A stretch of 64,000 nucleotides of DNA from Pseudomonas sp. P8_229 (GCF_034008635.1 NZ_CP125378.1:4960501-5024500); one strand, 5' to 3'. Numbered from the stretch's first letter, positions 17,320 through 27,697 are shown. The notes: generated from the letters alone by a model not told the origin. Program-made: numbers and translations.

Positions 17320-19914
17320 ATGAACACAGAATTCCGCAAAAACCTGCCCGGCAGTTCCCTGGATTACTTCGACGTCCGCGCGGCGGTCGAGGCGATTCAG
17401 TCCGGCAGTTACGACACCCTGCCGTACACCTCCCGCGTGCTGGCGGAAAACCTCGTGCGTCGCTGCGACCCGGCCACGCTCACCGATTCGCTGAAACAAC
17501 TGATCGAGCGCAAACGCGACCTCGACTTCCCGTGGTTCCCGGCGCGGGTGGTGTGCCACGACATTCTCGGCCAGACCGCACTGGTCGACCTCGCTGGCCT
17601 GCGTGACGCGATTGCCCTGCAGGGCGGCGACCCGGCGCAGGTCAACCCGGTGGTGCCGACGCAACTGATCGTCGACCACTCGCTGGCGGTGGAGGCGGGC
17701 GGTTTCGACAAGCGGGCGTTCGAGAAGAACCGCGCCATCGAAGACCGACGCAACGAAGACCGTTTCCACTTCATCAACTGGACCAAAAAGGCTTTCAAGA
17801 ACGTTGATGTGATCCCGCCAGGCAACGGCATCATGCACCAGATCAACCTGGAGAAAATGTCCCCGGTGATCCAGGTGCGCGACGGCGTGGCGTTCCCTGA
17901 CACCTGCGTCGGCACCGACAGCCACACCCCGCACGTCGATGCGCTGGGTGTGATCGCCATCGGCGTTGGTGGCCTCGAAGCCGAGAGCGTGATGCTCGGT
18001 CGCGCCTCGTGGATGCGTCTGCCGGAAAGCGTCGGCGTCGAACTGACCGGCAAGCTGCAACCGGGCATCACCGCCACCGACATGGTGCTGGCGCTGACCG
18101 AATACCTGCGCAAACAGAAAGTCGTCGGCGCGTGGCTGGAGTTCTTCGGCGAAGGCGCGGCTGCGCTGACCCTCGGCGACCGCGCGACCATCTCCAACAT
18201 GGCCCCGGAATACGGCGCCACGGCGGCGATGTTCTACATCGATCAGCAAACCATCGACTACCTGAAACTCACCGGTCGCGAAGACCAGCAAGTGCAGCTT
18301 GTCGAGCAGTACGCCAAGTTGAACGGCCTGTGGGCCGACAGCCTGAAGGGCGCGCAATACGAGCGTGGCCTGAGCTTCGACCTGTCGTCGGTGGTGCGCA
18401 ACATGGCCGGCCCGAGCAACCCGCACGCTCGCGTGGCGGTGGCGGATCTGGCGGCCAAAGGCATCTCCGGGCAGTGGGATGATGTGCCGGGGCAAATGCC
18501 TGACGGCGCAGTGATCATCGCTGCCATCACCAGTTGCACCAACACCAGCAACCCGCGCAACGTGATCGCCGCCGGCCTTTTGGCGCGCAACGCCAACAAA
18601 CTTGGGCTGACGCGCAAGCCGTGGGTCAAATCCTCACTGGCGCCGGGTTCGAAAACCGTCGCGCTGTACCTTGATGAAGCGGGGCTGACGACGGAGCTGG
18701 AGCAACTCGGTTTCGGCGTCGTCGCGTTCGCCTGCACCACCTGCAACGGCATGTCCGGCGCACTCGATCCGGTGATCCAGCAAGAGATCATCGACCGCGA
18801 CTTGTACGCGACCGCCGTGCTCTCGGGCAACCGCAACTTCGACGGCCGCATCCACCCGTACGCCAAGCAGGCGTTCCTCGCGTCGCCACCGCTGGTGGTC
18901 GCGTACGCCATCGCCGGCACCATTCGTTTCGACATCGAGAAAGATGTGCTGGGCGTGGTCGATGGCAAACAAATCCGCTTGAAGGACATCTGGCCGAGCG
19001 ATGAAGAAATCGACGCGGTGGTGAAGTCGTCGGTCAAGCCGGAGCAGTTCCGTCAGGTCTACATTCCGATGTTCGCGATCCACGAAGACACCGGCCCGAA
19101 AGTCACGCCGCTGTACGACTGGCGCGAGATGAGCACCTACATCCGCCGTCCGCCGTACTGGGAAGGCGCGCTGGCCGGCGCCCGTCCGCTGAAGGGCATG
19201 CGCCCGCTGGCGGTGTTGCCGGACAACATCACCACCGATCACCTGTCACCCTCGAACGCGATCATGCTCGACAGCGCCGCCGGCGAATACCTGGCGAAAA
19301 TGGGCCTGCCGGAAGAGGACTTCAACTCCTACGCCACGCACCGTGGTGACCATCTGACTGCACAGCGCGCGACCTTCGCCAACCCGAAACTTTTCAACGA
19401 AATGGTCGTGGAAAACGGCAAGGTCAAACAGGGTTCGCTGGCGCGTGTCGAGCCGGAAGGCAAAGTCATGCGCATGTGGGAAGCCATCGAAACCTACATG
19501 GAACGCAAGCAGCCGCTGATCATCATTGCTGGCGCCGATTATGGTCAGGGTTCGTCCCGTGACTGGGCGGCCAAGGGCGTGCGTCTGGCCGGTGTCGAGG
19601 CGATTGCCGCCGAAGGTTTCGAGCGCATTCACCGTACCAACCTGGTGGGCATGGGCGTGTTGCCGCTGGAGTTCAAACCTGGCACCGACCGCAAGACACT
19701 GGGCATCGACGGCAGTGAAACCTACGACGTGATCGGCGCCCGCACGCCGCGCGCCGACCTGACGCTGGTGATCCATCGCAAGAACGGCGAGCGCGTCGAC
19801 GTGCCGGTGACCTGCCGCCTCGATACCGCTGAAGAAGTGTCGATCTACGAGGCCGGCGGCGTGTTGCAGCGCTTCGCCCAGGACTTCCTCGAAGAGTCGG
19901 CGGTTGCCGTTTAA
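17320..19914 (+). CDS. acnD: Fe/S-dependent 2-methylcitrate dehydratase
   Basis: 864 residues of the aconitase superfamily. Dehydrates 2-methylcitrate to 2-methyl-trans-aconitate; PrpF then isomerises the product. [4Fe-4S] ligands are visible in AAITSCTNTSNP and FACTTCNGMSG; CVGTDSHTPHVDALGV and the swivel-domain GADYGQGSSRDWAAKG are conserved. The ribosome binding site is weak. It lies between prpC and prpF, the standard acnD-prpF arrangement. Confidence 0.95.
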   Translation: MNTEFRKNLPGSSLDYFDVRAAVEAIQSGSYDTLPYTSRVLAENLVRRCDPATLTDSLKQLIERKRDLDFPWFPARVVCHDILGQTALVDLAGLRDAIALQGGDPAQVNPVVPTQLIVDHSLAVEAGGFDKRAFEKNRAIEDRRNEDRFHFINWTKKAFKNVDVIPPGNGIMHQINLEKMSPVIQVRDGVAFPDTCVGTDSHTPHVDALGVIAIGVGGLEAESVMLGRASWMRLPESVGVELTGKLQPGITATDMVLALTEYLRKQKVVGAWLEFFGEGAAALTLGDRATISNMAPEYGATAAMFYIDQQTIDYLKLTGREDQQVQLVEQYAKLNGLWADSLKGAQYERGLSFDLSSVVRNMAGPSNPHARVAVADLAAKGISGQWDDVPGQMPDGAVIIAAITSCTNTSNPRNVIAAGLLARNANKLGLTRKPWVKSSLAPGSKTVALYLDEAGLTTELEQLGFGVVAFACTTCNGMSGALDPVIQQEIIDRDLYATAVLSGNRNFDGRIHPYAKQAFLASPPLVVAYAIAGTIRFDIEKDVLGVVDGKQIRLKDIWPSDEEIDAVVKSSVKPEQFRQVYIPMFAIHEDTGPKVTPLYDWREMSTYIRRPPYWEGALAGARPLKGMRPLAVLPDNITTDHLSPSNAIMLDSAAGEYLAKMGLPEEDFNSYATHRGDHLTAQRATFANPKLFNEMVVENGKVKQGSLARVEPEGKVMRMWEAIETYMERKQPLIIIAGADYGQGSSRDWAAKGVRLAGVEAIAAEGFERIHRTNLVGMGVLPLEFKPGTDRKTLGIDGSETYDVIGARTPRADLTLVIHRKNGERVDVPVTCRLDTAEEVSIYEAGGVLQRFAQDFLEESAVAV

Positions 19915-19968
19915 ATCAACTGATACAGGCGTGAGATCCACATCTCACGCCTGTGGTTAAGGAGCACC

Positions 19969-21159
19969 ATGGCTCACGCACCGCAAATAAAGATTCCCGC
20001 CACCTACATGCGCGGTGGCACCAGCAAAGGCGTGTTTTTCAGCCTGCAGGATTTGCCCGAAGTCGCCCAGGTTCCAGGACCGGCCCGCGATGCCTTGCTG
20101 CTGCGAGTGATCGGCAGCCCCGACCCGTACGACAAGCAGATCGATGGCATGGGCGGCGCTACTTCAAGTACCAGCAAAACCGTGATTCTGTCGAAAAGCA
20201 TCAAGGCTGATCACGATGTCGATTACCTGTTCGGTCAGGTGTCGATCGACAAGCCGTTCGTGGACTGGAGCGGCAACTGCGGCAACCTCTCGGCAGCGGT
20301 CGGTTCGTTTGCCATCAGCAACGGTCTGGTTGATGCCAGCCGCATTCCGCACAACGGCGTGGCGGTGGTGCGTGTGTGGCAGGCCAACATTGGCAAGACC
20401 ATCATCGCTCACGTACCGATCACCAACGGCGAAGTGCAGGAAACCGGTGATTTCGAACTCGACGGCGTGACCTTTCCGGCGGCCGAAGTGCAGGTCGAAT
20501 TCATGGACCCGGCGGCGGAAGAAGAGGGCGGCGGTGGCTCGATGTTCCCCACCGGCAACCTGATCGATCAGCTGGAAGTACCGGGCGTCGGCACGTTCCA
20601 GGCGACCATGATCAACGCCGGGATCCCGACGATTTTCGTCAACGCCGAAGACATCGGCTACACCGGCACCGAGCTGCAAAGCGCGATCAACAGCGATCCG
20701 AAAGCGCTGCAGATGTTCGAAACCATCCGCGCTTACGGTGCGTTGCGCATGGGCCTGATCGCGAATCTGGACGAAGCGGCCAAGCGTCAGCACACGCCAA
20801 AAGTCGCGTTCGTCGCCAAGCCTGCGGATTACGTCGCGTCCAGCGGCAAGGCGATTGCCGCCGGTGACGTCGACCTGCTGGTGCGTGCACTGTCGATGGG
20901 CAAATTGCACCACGCGATGATGGGCACGGCGGCGGTGGCGATTGGCACGGCGGCGGCGATTTCCGGGACTCTAGTGAATCTCGCAGCGGGTGGCGTTGAA
21001 CGCGATGCCGTGCGCTTCGGGCATCCGTCCGGGACGTTGCGCGTAGGCGCCGAGGCCAGTCTGGAGAGCGGCGAATGGGTGGTAAAAAAAGCCATCATGA
21101 GCCGCAGTGCGCGCGTCCTCATGGAAGGCTACGTCCGCGTACCCGGCGACGCTTTCTGA
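19969..21159 (+). CDS. prpF: 2-methylaconitate cis-trans isomerase
   Basis: 396 residues of the PrpF family (diaminopimelate-epimerase-like fold): PATYMRGGTSKGVFF at the start, IDGMGGATSSTSKT, DWSGNCGNLSAAVGSFAI with the active-site Cys region, and GHPSGTLRVGAE near the C terminus. AAGGAGC precedes the ATG. The last 30 bases of the gene recur four more times downstream within a tandem repeat array. Confidence 0.95.
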   Translation: MAHAPQIKIPATYMRGGTSKGVFFSLQDLPEVAQVPGPARDALLLRVIGSPDPYDKQIDGMGGATSSTSKTVILSKSIKADHDVDYLFGQVSIDKPFVDWSGNCGNLSAAVGSFAISNGLVDASRIPHNGVAVVRVWQANIGKTIIAHVPITNGEVQETGDFELDGVTFPAAEVQVEFMDPAAEEEGGGGSMFPTGNLIDQLEVPGVGTFQATMINAGIPTIFVNAEDIGYTGTELQSAINSDPKALQMFETIRAYGALRMGLIANLDEAAKRQHTPKVAFVAKPADYVASSGKAIAAGDVDLLVRALSMGKLHHAMMGTAAVAIGTAAAISGTLVNLAAGGVERDAVRFGHPSGTLRVGAEASLESGEWVVKKAIMSRSARVLMEGYVRVPGDAF

Positions 21160-21880
21160 CCCAACACCGAATAAACCTGTAGGAGTGAGCCTGCTCGCGA
21201 TAGCGGACTGACATTCAACATCGACGTTGCCTGACACACCGCTTTCGCGAGCAGGCTCACTCCTACACTGGATTGCATTTCAAGGCAGGGCGATTTAGTG
21301 CTGGACCGTAACGTTCGCGTACCCGGCGACGCTTTCTGACCCGACACCGAATAAACCTGTAGGAGTGAGCCTGCTCGCGATAGCGGACTGACATTCAACA
21401 TCGACGTTGCCTGACACACCGCTATCGCGAGCAGGCTCACTCCTACACTGGATTGCATCTCAAGGCAGGGCGATTTAGTGCTGGACCGTAACGTTCACGT
21501 GCCCGGCGACGCTTTCTGACCCGACACCGAATAAACCTGTAGGAGTGAGCCTGCTCGCGATAGCGGACTGACATTCAACATCGACGTTGCCTGACACACC
21601 GCTTTCGCGAGCAGGCTCACTCCTACACTGGATTGCATTTCAAGGCAGGGCGATTTAGTGCTGGACCGTAACGTTCGCGTACCCGGCGACGCTTTCTGAC
21701 CCGACACCGAATAAACCTGTAGGAGTGAGCCTGCTCGCGATAGCGGACTGACATTCAACATCGACGTTGCCTGACACACCGCTTTCGCGAGCAGGCTCAC
21801 TCCTACACTGGATTGCATTTCAAGGCAGGGCGATTTAGTGCTGGACCGTAACGTTCGCGTACCCGGCGACGCTTTCTGAT
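21121..21880. repeat. Tandem array of 180-bp units, each a REPIN plus a copy of the prpF 3' end
   Basis: Exact 180-bp period. Unit 1 (21121-21300) starts inside the end of prpF; units 2-4 begin at 21301, 21481 and 21661; a fifth partial unit (21841-21880) ends where a different REPIN starts. Each unit holds a REPIN (such as 21179-21268) followed by a tail ending CGTACCCGGCGACGCTTTCT then the TGA stop. Units 2-4 differ by only a few bases (for example GCTTTCGCGA/GCTATCGCGA, CGTACCC/CGTGCCC). Because 180 is a multiple of three, the minus strand shows meaningless periodic open frames. No gene lies between 21160 and 22069. Confidence 0.95.
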
Positions 21881-21898
21881 GCTACACCGAGCAAAAAC

Positions 21899-21989
21899 TG
21901 TGGGAGCGGGCTTGCTCGCGAAGGCGTAGTGTCAGTCGACATTTTCGCTGGCTGACACACCACCATCGCGAGCACGCTCGCTCCCACAG
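21899..21989. repeat. REPIN of the GTGGGAGCGGGCTTGCTCGCGA type next to the array
   Basis: CTGTGGGAGCGGGCTTGCTC faces GAGCACGCTCGCTCCCACAG; the right arm has a C in place of G (GCACGC). A different subtype from the array REPINs, immediately following the truncated fifth unit. Confidence 0.8.
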
Positions 21990-22069
21990 TGGATTGCATT
22001 TCAACCATAAGAAAAAATCAGCCCTGAACCGAGGTCCCATCAACGAACCACTGCAAGAGTGAATCGAAC

Positions 22070-23554
22070 ATGAGCGCCAACGTCGACCTGAACAACCGCC
22101 CCGACTACGACCGTGTCCTGCAGGACATCGCCGATTATGTCCTTACTTACAAAATCGAATCTGCCGAAGCCCTCGACACCGCCCGCAACTGCCTGATGGA
22201 CACGTTGGGCTGTGGCCTGCTGGCACTGCGTTTCCCCGAATGCACCAAGCACCTTGGCCCGATCGTCGAAGGCACCGTCGTGCCGTTCGGGGCGCGGGTG
22301 CCCGGCACGTCGTATCGCCTGGACCCGGTAAAAGCCGCGTGGGACATCGGCTGCATCGTGCGCTGGCTCGATTACAACGACACCTGGCTGGCCGCCGAAT
22401 GGGGGCATCCGTCGGACAACCTCGGCGCGATTCTCGCGGTGGCCGATCACCTGTCGCAGAAGCGCATCGCCAACGCTGAAACGCCGCTGACGGTGCGCGA
22501 TGTGCTGGAGGCGATGATCATGGCCCACGAGATTCAAGGCGTGATCGCCCTGGAAAACTCCTTCAATCGCGTCGGGCTCGATCACGTGATGCTGGTGAAG
22601 GTCGCCTCGACCGCCGTCACCGCGAAGCTGATGGGCGCCAATCGCGAGCAACTGTTGTCGGCGTTGTCCCATGCCTTCGCCGACGGTCAGGCGCTGCGCA
22701 CCTATCGGCATGCGCCGAATGCCGGGTCACGCAAATCCTGGGCGGCGGGGGATGCGACCAGTCGTGGCGTGCGTCTGGCCGATATCGCCTTGCGCGGCGA
22801 GATGGGCATTCCCGGGGTGCTGACTGCCAGGCAGTGGGGCTTCTACGACGTCTCGTTCAGCCACACCAACAACGATCTGGCGCTCAAGCCCGAGGGTAAA
22901 CGTGCCTTCAGCTTCTCGCGGCCCTACGGCAGTTACGTGATGGAAAACGTGCTGTTCAAGATCAGTTTTCCCGCCGAGTTTCACGCACAAACCGCCTGCG
23001 AAGCAGCCGTCACTCTGCACCCGCTGGTGCGCAATCGGCTGCATGAAATCGACCGCATCGTCATCACCACCCATGAGTCGGCGATTCGCATCATTTCCAA
23101 GGTCGGGCCGCTGGCCAATGCCGCCGACCGCGACCACTGCATCCAGTACATGACGGCGGTGCCGCTGGCGTTCGGCAATCTGGTGGCCGAGCAGTACGAA
23201 GACGATTTCCACGCCGCACACCCGATCATCGATGTGCTGCGTGAAAAAATGGTCATCGTCGAGGAGCCGCGTTTCACTCGCGAATACCTTGAGGCCGACA
23301 AACGTTCGATTGCCAACGCGGTGCAGGTGTTTTTCAAGGATGGCAGCAGCACCGAGAACGTGATGGTGGAATACCCGATCGGCCACCGTCGCCGTCGCGC
23401 CGAGGGCATTGCGTTGCTCGAAGACAAGTTCAAAGCCAACCTGGCGACGCGTTTCACCGGCCAGCGCAGCCACCAGATTTTCACCCTGTGCAAGGATCAG
23501 GCGCAGCTTGAGGCAACCCCGGTTCAGCGCTTTGTCGATCTGTTGGTGATTTAG
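22070..23554 (+). CDS. prpD: 2-methylcitrate dehydratase PrpD (MmgE/PrpD family)
   Basis: 494 residues. Starts [20 protein letters not shown]; conserved [53 protein letters not shown] and [10 protein letters not shown] mark PrpD. It dehydrates 2-methylcitrate without an Fe-S cluster and often also hydrates 2-methylaconitate. It is retained here alongside acnD-prpF, as in other Pseudomonas. It is separated from prpF by the 910-bp repeat array, so it may be expressed less, or from its own promoter. Confidence 0.93.
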   Translation: MSANVDLNNRPDYDRVLQDIADYVLTYKIESAEALDTARNCLMDTLGCGLLALRFPECTKHLGPIVEGTVVPFGARVPGTSYRLDPVKAAWDIGCIVRWLDYNDTWLAAEWGHPSDNLGAILAVADHLSQKRIANAETPLTVRDVLEAMIMAHEIQGVIALENSFNRVGLDHVMLVKVASTAVTAKLMGANREQLLSALSHAFADGQALRTYRHAPNAGSRKSWAAGDATSRGVRLADIALRGEMGIPGVLTARQWGFYDVSFSHTNNDLALKPEGKRAFSFSRPYGSYVMENVLFKISFPAEFHAQTACEAAVTLHPLVRNRLHEIDRIVITTHESAIRIISKVGPLANAADRDHCIQYMTAVPLAFGNLVAEQYEDDFHAAHPIIDVLREKMVIVEEPRFTREYLEADKRSIANAVQVFFKDGSSTENVMVEYPIGHRRRRAEGIALLEDKFKANLATRFTGQRSHQIFTLCKDQAQLEATPVQRFVDLLVI

Positions 23555-23563
23555 ACCGGTCAC

Positions 23564-24286
23564 TCAGGCCTGTTCAAAACGCAGGATCACGCGGCGGTTG
23601 GTCCTGCTCTTTTTCTCGATTTTTTCGCAGTACACCCGACCGATTTCCCGGGTGTTATGCACATGGGTGCCGCCACAGGGCTGGATGTCGACACCGCTGA
23701 TTTCCACGACCCGCAGCTCGTCCTGGAATACAGGTGGCCGGGCGGTTTTTTTCGGCAGGTCGGAATACTCCGAGGCCTGCATGGTCATCACGTTGATCGG
23801 GCAGGCGCGTTCGATCAGCGTATTGAGATCGCGGGTGATGCTGTCTTTGTCGAGGGTCATTTCCGGCAGATCGAAATCCAGTCGGCCCTTGTCGACGCTG
23901 ATACTGCAACCGGTCACCGGTGCGTCGATGAGCGCACCCAGCAGATGCAGGCAGGTGTGCATCTTCATGTGCTGGTAACGCCGTTGCCAGTCGAGGCTGG
24001 CGTTGAGCAGTGCGCCGGTACACAGCTGTGGCGGGCACTCCTGCACCTGATGCCAGATGATCGACGGCAACAGAGGATCGCGCACGGTGCCGGTCACCGC
24101 GATCCGGGTGCCATCGACCAGGCTGAAATACCCCGTGTCGCCCGGCTGCCCGCCGCCGGTGGGATAGAACAGGGTGTGTTCGAGCACGACGGCCTGATCG
24201 ACCACGGCGATTACCCGGGCCCCAAAGTCCCGCCGGTAGGGTTCACTGTTAAACAGGCTGAGGGTTTCCATGGTGTGTACCGACAT
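23564..24286 (-). CDS. AlaX-type alanyl-tRNA editing protein
   Basis: 240 residues matching the free-standing editing domain of alanyl-tRNA synthetase: FYPTGGGQPGDTGYF, the zinc-site HTCLH (in HMKMHTCLHLLGA) and the CGGTHVHNTREIG motif whose Cys and His complete the metal site. It deacylates Ser-tRNA(Ala) or similar mischarged tRNA. GGAGG lies six bases before the ATG. It is downstream of a DMT exporter in the same direction, both divergent from a MocR-type regulator, which suggests the operon deals with an amino acid or analogue. Confidence 0.85.
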   Translation of the reverse strand: MSVHTMETLSLFNSEPYRRDFGARVIAVVDQAVVLEHTLFYPTGGGQPGDTGYFSLVDGTRIAVTGTVRDPLLPSIIWHQVQECPPQLCTGALLNASLDWQRRYQHMKMHTCLHLLGALIDAPVTGCSISVDKGRLDFDLPEMTLDKDSITRDLNTLIERACPINVMTMQASEYSDLPKKTARPPVFQDELRVVEISGVDIQPCGGTHVHNTREIGRVYCEKIEKKSRTNRRVILRFEQA

Positions 24287-24343
24287 TTGAACCTCCGATG
24301 TTCAAAGTTGAGTGGTATGTGTGAGCCCTTGTGCTCACGCCGG

Positions 24344-25264
24344 TCAGCGTTTGAGCGGCAGTTTGGTGATCGCGAAACCGGCGAGCAGGATCGCCGAATA
24401 CAGCATCAGGTCCCGGGAGATCGGCGTGCCTTCGTACCAGGCCCCGATGAGCAGGGCGAACACCGGGAAGATGATGAACACAAACGACAGCAGCACCGGG
24501 CTCAGGCGTTTGAGCAGAATGAAATACACGATAAAACCGCCCACCGATGCCACCAGTCCGAGGTAGAGCAGGGCGCCCCAGGAACGTGCGGTGACGTCCT
24601 TGAACACCGGTGTTTCCAGGTTCAATCCGACAATAAATAACAGCAGTCCGGCGATGCCGATCGGCAGGGTGTTGTAAGTGATCACGCTGATCGCGCTGCC
24701 GTGTTTCTTGGTCACCACGTAGCACAGCGCATGCAGGATCGCCGCACACAGAATCGCCAGTACACCGAGCCATTCGGCCTGGTCCAGATGCAGGCCCTGG
24801 CTGCGAATGATCATGAACAGGCTGGCAAAACCGATGGCGATGCCGAGCATCTGCGTCGCAAGGATTTTCTCGCGCAGAAACAGCGCGGAGAACATCAGGA
24901 TGAACACCGGCATACAGCTGAACAACAGCGCGGTCAGCCCCGACGAAACATGCAGTTCACCGTAGTTGAGCAAGTAGTACGGCAGGCTGAAATACGACAG
25001 GGTGACGAACACGAAAAACCAGCGGCTCTGCCGTGGGAACAGCAGCGGCTCCTTGCGCAGCACGGCAAAACTCAGAAACAGCGGAAAGGCAATCAGAAAA
25101 CGCAGCCCCGCAGCCGTCAGCGGCGGCACGCTTTCCACCGCAATCTTGATCCCAAGCCAAGTGGTGCCCCAGCTCAGGCAGACGATCAGAAACAGCGTGC
25201 AGGTGAGCAAACCGGCGAGCCAGGGCTTGCTCGCGTTCAACGGTGTGCTGATGGCTATCGACAT
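24344..25264 (-). CDS. DMT-superfamily (EamA) exporter
   Basis: 306 residues with two EamA repeats and ten predicted membrane helices (first LLTCTLFLIVCLSWGTTWLGI; last SAILLAGFAITKL). WGTTWLGIKIAVESVPPLTAAGLRF is the usual opening of this family. A GGAG site precedes the ATG. It is 57 bp upstream of the AlaX gene in the same direction and divergent from the MocR gene. Such proteins export amino acids or metabolites; the substrate is unknown. Confidence 0.85.
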   Translation of the reverse strand: MSIAISTPLNASKPWLAGLLTCTLFLIVCLSWGTTWLGIKIAVESVPPLTAAGLRFLIAFPLFLSFAVLRKEPLLFPRQSRWFFVFVTLSYFSLPYYLLNYGELHVSSGLTALLFSCMPVFILMFSALFLREKILATQMLGIAIGFASLFMIIRSQGLHLDQAEWLGVLAILCAAILHALCYVVTKKHGSAISVITYNTLPIGIAGLLLFIVGLNLETPVFKDVTARSWGALLYLGLVASVGGFIVYFILLKRLSPVLLSFVFIIFPVFALLIGAWYEGTPISRDLMLYSAILLAGFAITKLPLKR

Positions 25265-25354
25265 GTGTGTACTCCGCAGCGAAGAAATTGACCTCGTTGG
25301 TGAAAAGGGTTATCCCTGATTGCACCTGTTTTCAGCACGCTATTCGGGGCGACA

Positions 25355-26764
25355 ATGACTGTCAAAGTAAGTATTGCCATGGTGTCAATCCTGCGCGATG
25401 GCCTGGCCAATGGTGTCGGCGTGAAATACAAGCGCTTGGCGGATGCGGTGGAACAAGCGATTGCCGAGGGTGCGATCGCTGCCGGCGCGAAGCTGCCGCC
25501 GCACCGGTTGTTGGCCGACAGCCTGGGTGTGACCATCGGCACCATCAGTCGCGCCTATGGCGAGTTGGAGCGGGTCGGTTTGGTCGTCGCGCGTGTAGGA
25601 GACGGTACTTTCGTGCGTCAGCGCGGGATGGAGCGAACGCGGGACAAGGGGTTTCGCAACGTCAGCGAAGAGCCGCGTGCTTGCTTCGACATGAGTCGGA
25701 ATCAGCCGATTCCCGGGCAGGAAAGCGCTTTCATGAGTCTGACGCTGCAGGCGTTGGCCAACGATTCTCACAGCCTGCAGCAGTTGACCGGCTACACCGC
25801 CGAAAGCGGCTTGCCCCGGCATCGGCAGGCGGGTGCTTACTGGCTGAGCCATGGGGCATTTCAGGTGGATGCCGATCAGGTGTTGTGCGTCAACGGCGGT
25901 CAGCACGGGCTGCTGTGCGCATTGATGGGCTTGCTCAAGGCCGGTGATACCGTGGTCACCGAGCATCTTTCCTACCCGGGTTTGATCAGCGTCGCGCGCC
26001 AGCTCGGGATCAAACTGATTGGTGTCGCAATGGACGCTGAAGGCTTGTTGCCGTCGGCGCTGGAGGACGTCTGCCGACAGCATCGGGTGTCAGCGTTGTA
26101 CTGCACGCCAACCCTCCAGAATCCTACCGCGGCGGTGATGTCGGTCCCACGCCGCGAAGCCATTGCCGAACTCTGCCGGCAACACAATCTGCTGATTTTC
26201 GAGGACGAGGCGCATGCGCTGCTGGATCGCCAGCGACCGCTGCCCCTGAGTGCGTTTGCGGCGGAGCGCTCGGTGCTGATCGGGAGTTTGAGCAAAGCGG
26301 TGTCAGCCGGGCTGCGTGTCGGTTACCTGCACGCGCCGCACGCGTTGCTCGGGCGTTTGAGTGCAGCCATTCGCGGGACGTGCTGGATGGCCAATCCGTT
26401 GGCAATGGAGGTGGCGTGCCGCTGGATCGAAAGCGGCATTGCCACACAGCTGCTCAACGAGCAAATCAGTGAAATTGGCCGGCGCAAGGCGTTGGTCAGC
26501 GCGGCGCTGAAAGACCTGGCGTACAGGACGCACGTCCACAGTCCGCACTTCTGGATCGAGGTGCCCGAGCTGTGGCGCGCGTCGCAGATTGCTGCAGAAC
26601 TGAAGGAGAACAACTACTTGGTGGCCACCGCCGAGGCCTTTGCGGTCGGGCATGGCGCGGTGCCACAGTTCATCCGGGCGAGTGTGTGTAATTCGGTGGG
26701 GAATGACCGGTTGTTGCTCGCAGGCTTCGAAGCGTTGGCGCGAGCACTCACCGAGACCGTGTAA
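25355..26764 (+). CDS. MocR-type (GntR-aminotransferase) transcriptional regulator
   Basis: 469 residues. N-terminal GntR wHTH (KYKRLADAVEQAIAEGAI ... LPPHRLLADSLGVTIGTISRAYGELERVGLV), a linker, then a fold-type I aminotransferase domain with NGGQHGLLCAL, PTLQNPTAAVMS, IFEDEAHALL and the PLP lysine in IGSLSKAVSAGLRVGY. ATG at 25379 is an alternative start. Divergent from the DMT-AlaX pair 90 bp away, which it probably regulates using PLP or an aminated ligand as effector. Confidence 0.88.
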   Translation: MTVKVSIAMVSILRDGLANGVGVKYKRLADAVEQAIAEGAIAAGAKLPPHRLLADSLGVTIGTISRAYGELERVGLVVARVGDGTFVRQRGMERTRDKGFRNVSEEPRACFDMSRNQPIPGQESAFMSLTLQALANDSHSLQQLTGYTAESGLPRHRQAGAYWLSHGAFQVDADQVLCVNGGQHGLLCALMGLLKAGDTVVTEHLSYPGLISVARQLGIKLIGVAMDAEGLLPSALEDVCRQHRVSALYCTPTLQNPTAAVMSVPRREAIAELCRQHNLLIFEDEAHALLDRQRPLPLSAFAAERSVLIGSLSKAVSAGLRVGYLHAPHALLGRLSAAIRGTCWMANPLAMEVACRWIESGIATQLLNEQISEIGRRKALVSAALKDLAYRTHVHSPHFWIEVPELWRASQIAAELKENNYLVATAEAFAVGHGAVPQFIRASVCNSVGNDRLLLAGFEALARALTETV

Positions 26765-26770
26765 TCGTTC

Positions 26771-26856
26771 TTCGCGAGCAGGCTCACTCCCAGATTCGAC
26801 CGCATTCCAACTGGAGGAACACGATCAAACTGTGGGAGCGAGCCTGCTCGCGAAAG
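26771..26856. repeat. REPIN, mixed subtypes
   Basis: TTCGCGAGCAGGCTCACTCC faces CTGTGGGAGCGAGCCTGCTC, between the convergent MocR and ppsR genes. Confidence 0.8.
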
Positions 26857-26878
26857 CGTCAGATCAGACACCAAAAAT

Positions 26879-27697
26879 CTATTTGAAACGCCGCTCCACG
26901 CCTTTCTCCACCAGAATCTTCGCCGAAATCTCTTCCACCGAAAAATGCGTGGAGTTGATGTGCGGGATGTTTTCGCGGCGGAACAGGTTTTCCACTTCGC
27001 GCACTTCGAATTCGCACTGGGCGTAGCTCGAATAGCGGCTGTTGGGCTTGCGCTCGTTGCGGATCGCGGTGAGGCGATCCGGGTCGATGGTCAGGCCGAA
27101 CAGCTTGTGCTGATGGGCGCGCAGGGCGGTCGGCAGGGTCAGGCGCTCCATGTCGTCTTCGGTCAGCGGGTAGTTGGCCGCGCGGATGCCGAATTGCATC
27201 GCCATGTACAGACACGTCGGCGTCTTACCACATCGCGACACGCCCACTAGTATCAGGTCGGCCTTGTCGTAATAGTGGGTGCGTGCGCCGTCGTCGTTGT
27301 CGAGGGCGAAGTTCACCGCCTCGATGCGCTCCATGTAATTGGAGTTGTGCCCGATCGAGTGCGACTTGCCGACGGTGTAGGAAGAATGCTCGGTCAGTTC
27401 CTGTTCGAGCGGGGCCAGGAACGTCGAGAAAATGTCGATCATGAAACCATTGGAGGTTGCGAGAATCTCACGAATGTCCTGATTGACGATGGTGTCGAAG
27501 ATAATCGGACGCAAGCCGTCGGTTTCAGCGGCTTTGTTGATTTGTTGTACCATGGCCCGCGCTTTGTCCGCGTTGTCGATATACGGCCGCGTGAGCTTGG
27601 TGAAGGTAATGTTTTCGAACTGCGCCAGAAGGCTTTGACCCAGGGTTTCGGCGGTAATGCCGGTGCCATCGGAGATAAAGAAAGCAGATCGTTTCAT
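26879..27697 (-). CDS. ppsR: PEP synthetase regulatory protein (bifunctional kinase/pyrophosphorylase)
   Basis: 272 residues from [27 protein letters not shown]299 family: P-loop-like [28 protein letters not shown] and [17 protein letters not shown]. It phosphorylates PEP synthase with ADP and dephosphorylates it with phosphate. The open frame runs to 27763, but the family start is [11 protein letters not shown]. Divergent from ppsA, its target, 174 bp away. Confidence 0.93.
   Translation of the reverse strand: MKRSAFFISDGTGITAETLGQSLLAQFENITFTKLTRPYIDNADKARAMVQQINKAAETDGLRPIIFDTIVNQDIREILATSNGFMIDIFSTFLAPLEQELTEHSSYTVGKSHSIGHNSNYMERIEAVNFALDNDDGARTHYYDKADLILVGVSRCGKTPTCLYMAMQFGIRAANYPLTEDDMERLTLPTALRAHQHKLFGLTIDPDRLTAIRNERKPNSRYSSYAQCEFEVREVENLFRRENIPHINSTHFSVEEISAKILVEKGVERRFK

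Noticed and set aside
21129..21818. Two periodic minus-strand open frames with repeats such as SLLAKAVCQATSMLNVSP
   Set aside because: They are translations of the 180-bp REPIN array, open only because 180 is divisible by three.
21121..21880. CRISPR-like direct repeats
   Set aside because: The repeat unit is 180 bp with no distinct spacers and no cas genes; it is a tandem REPIN array.
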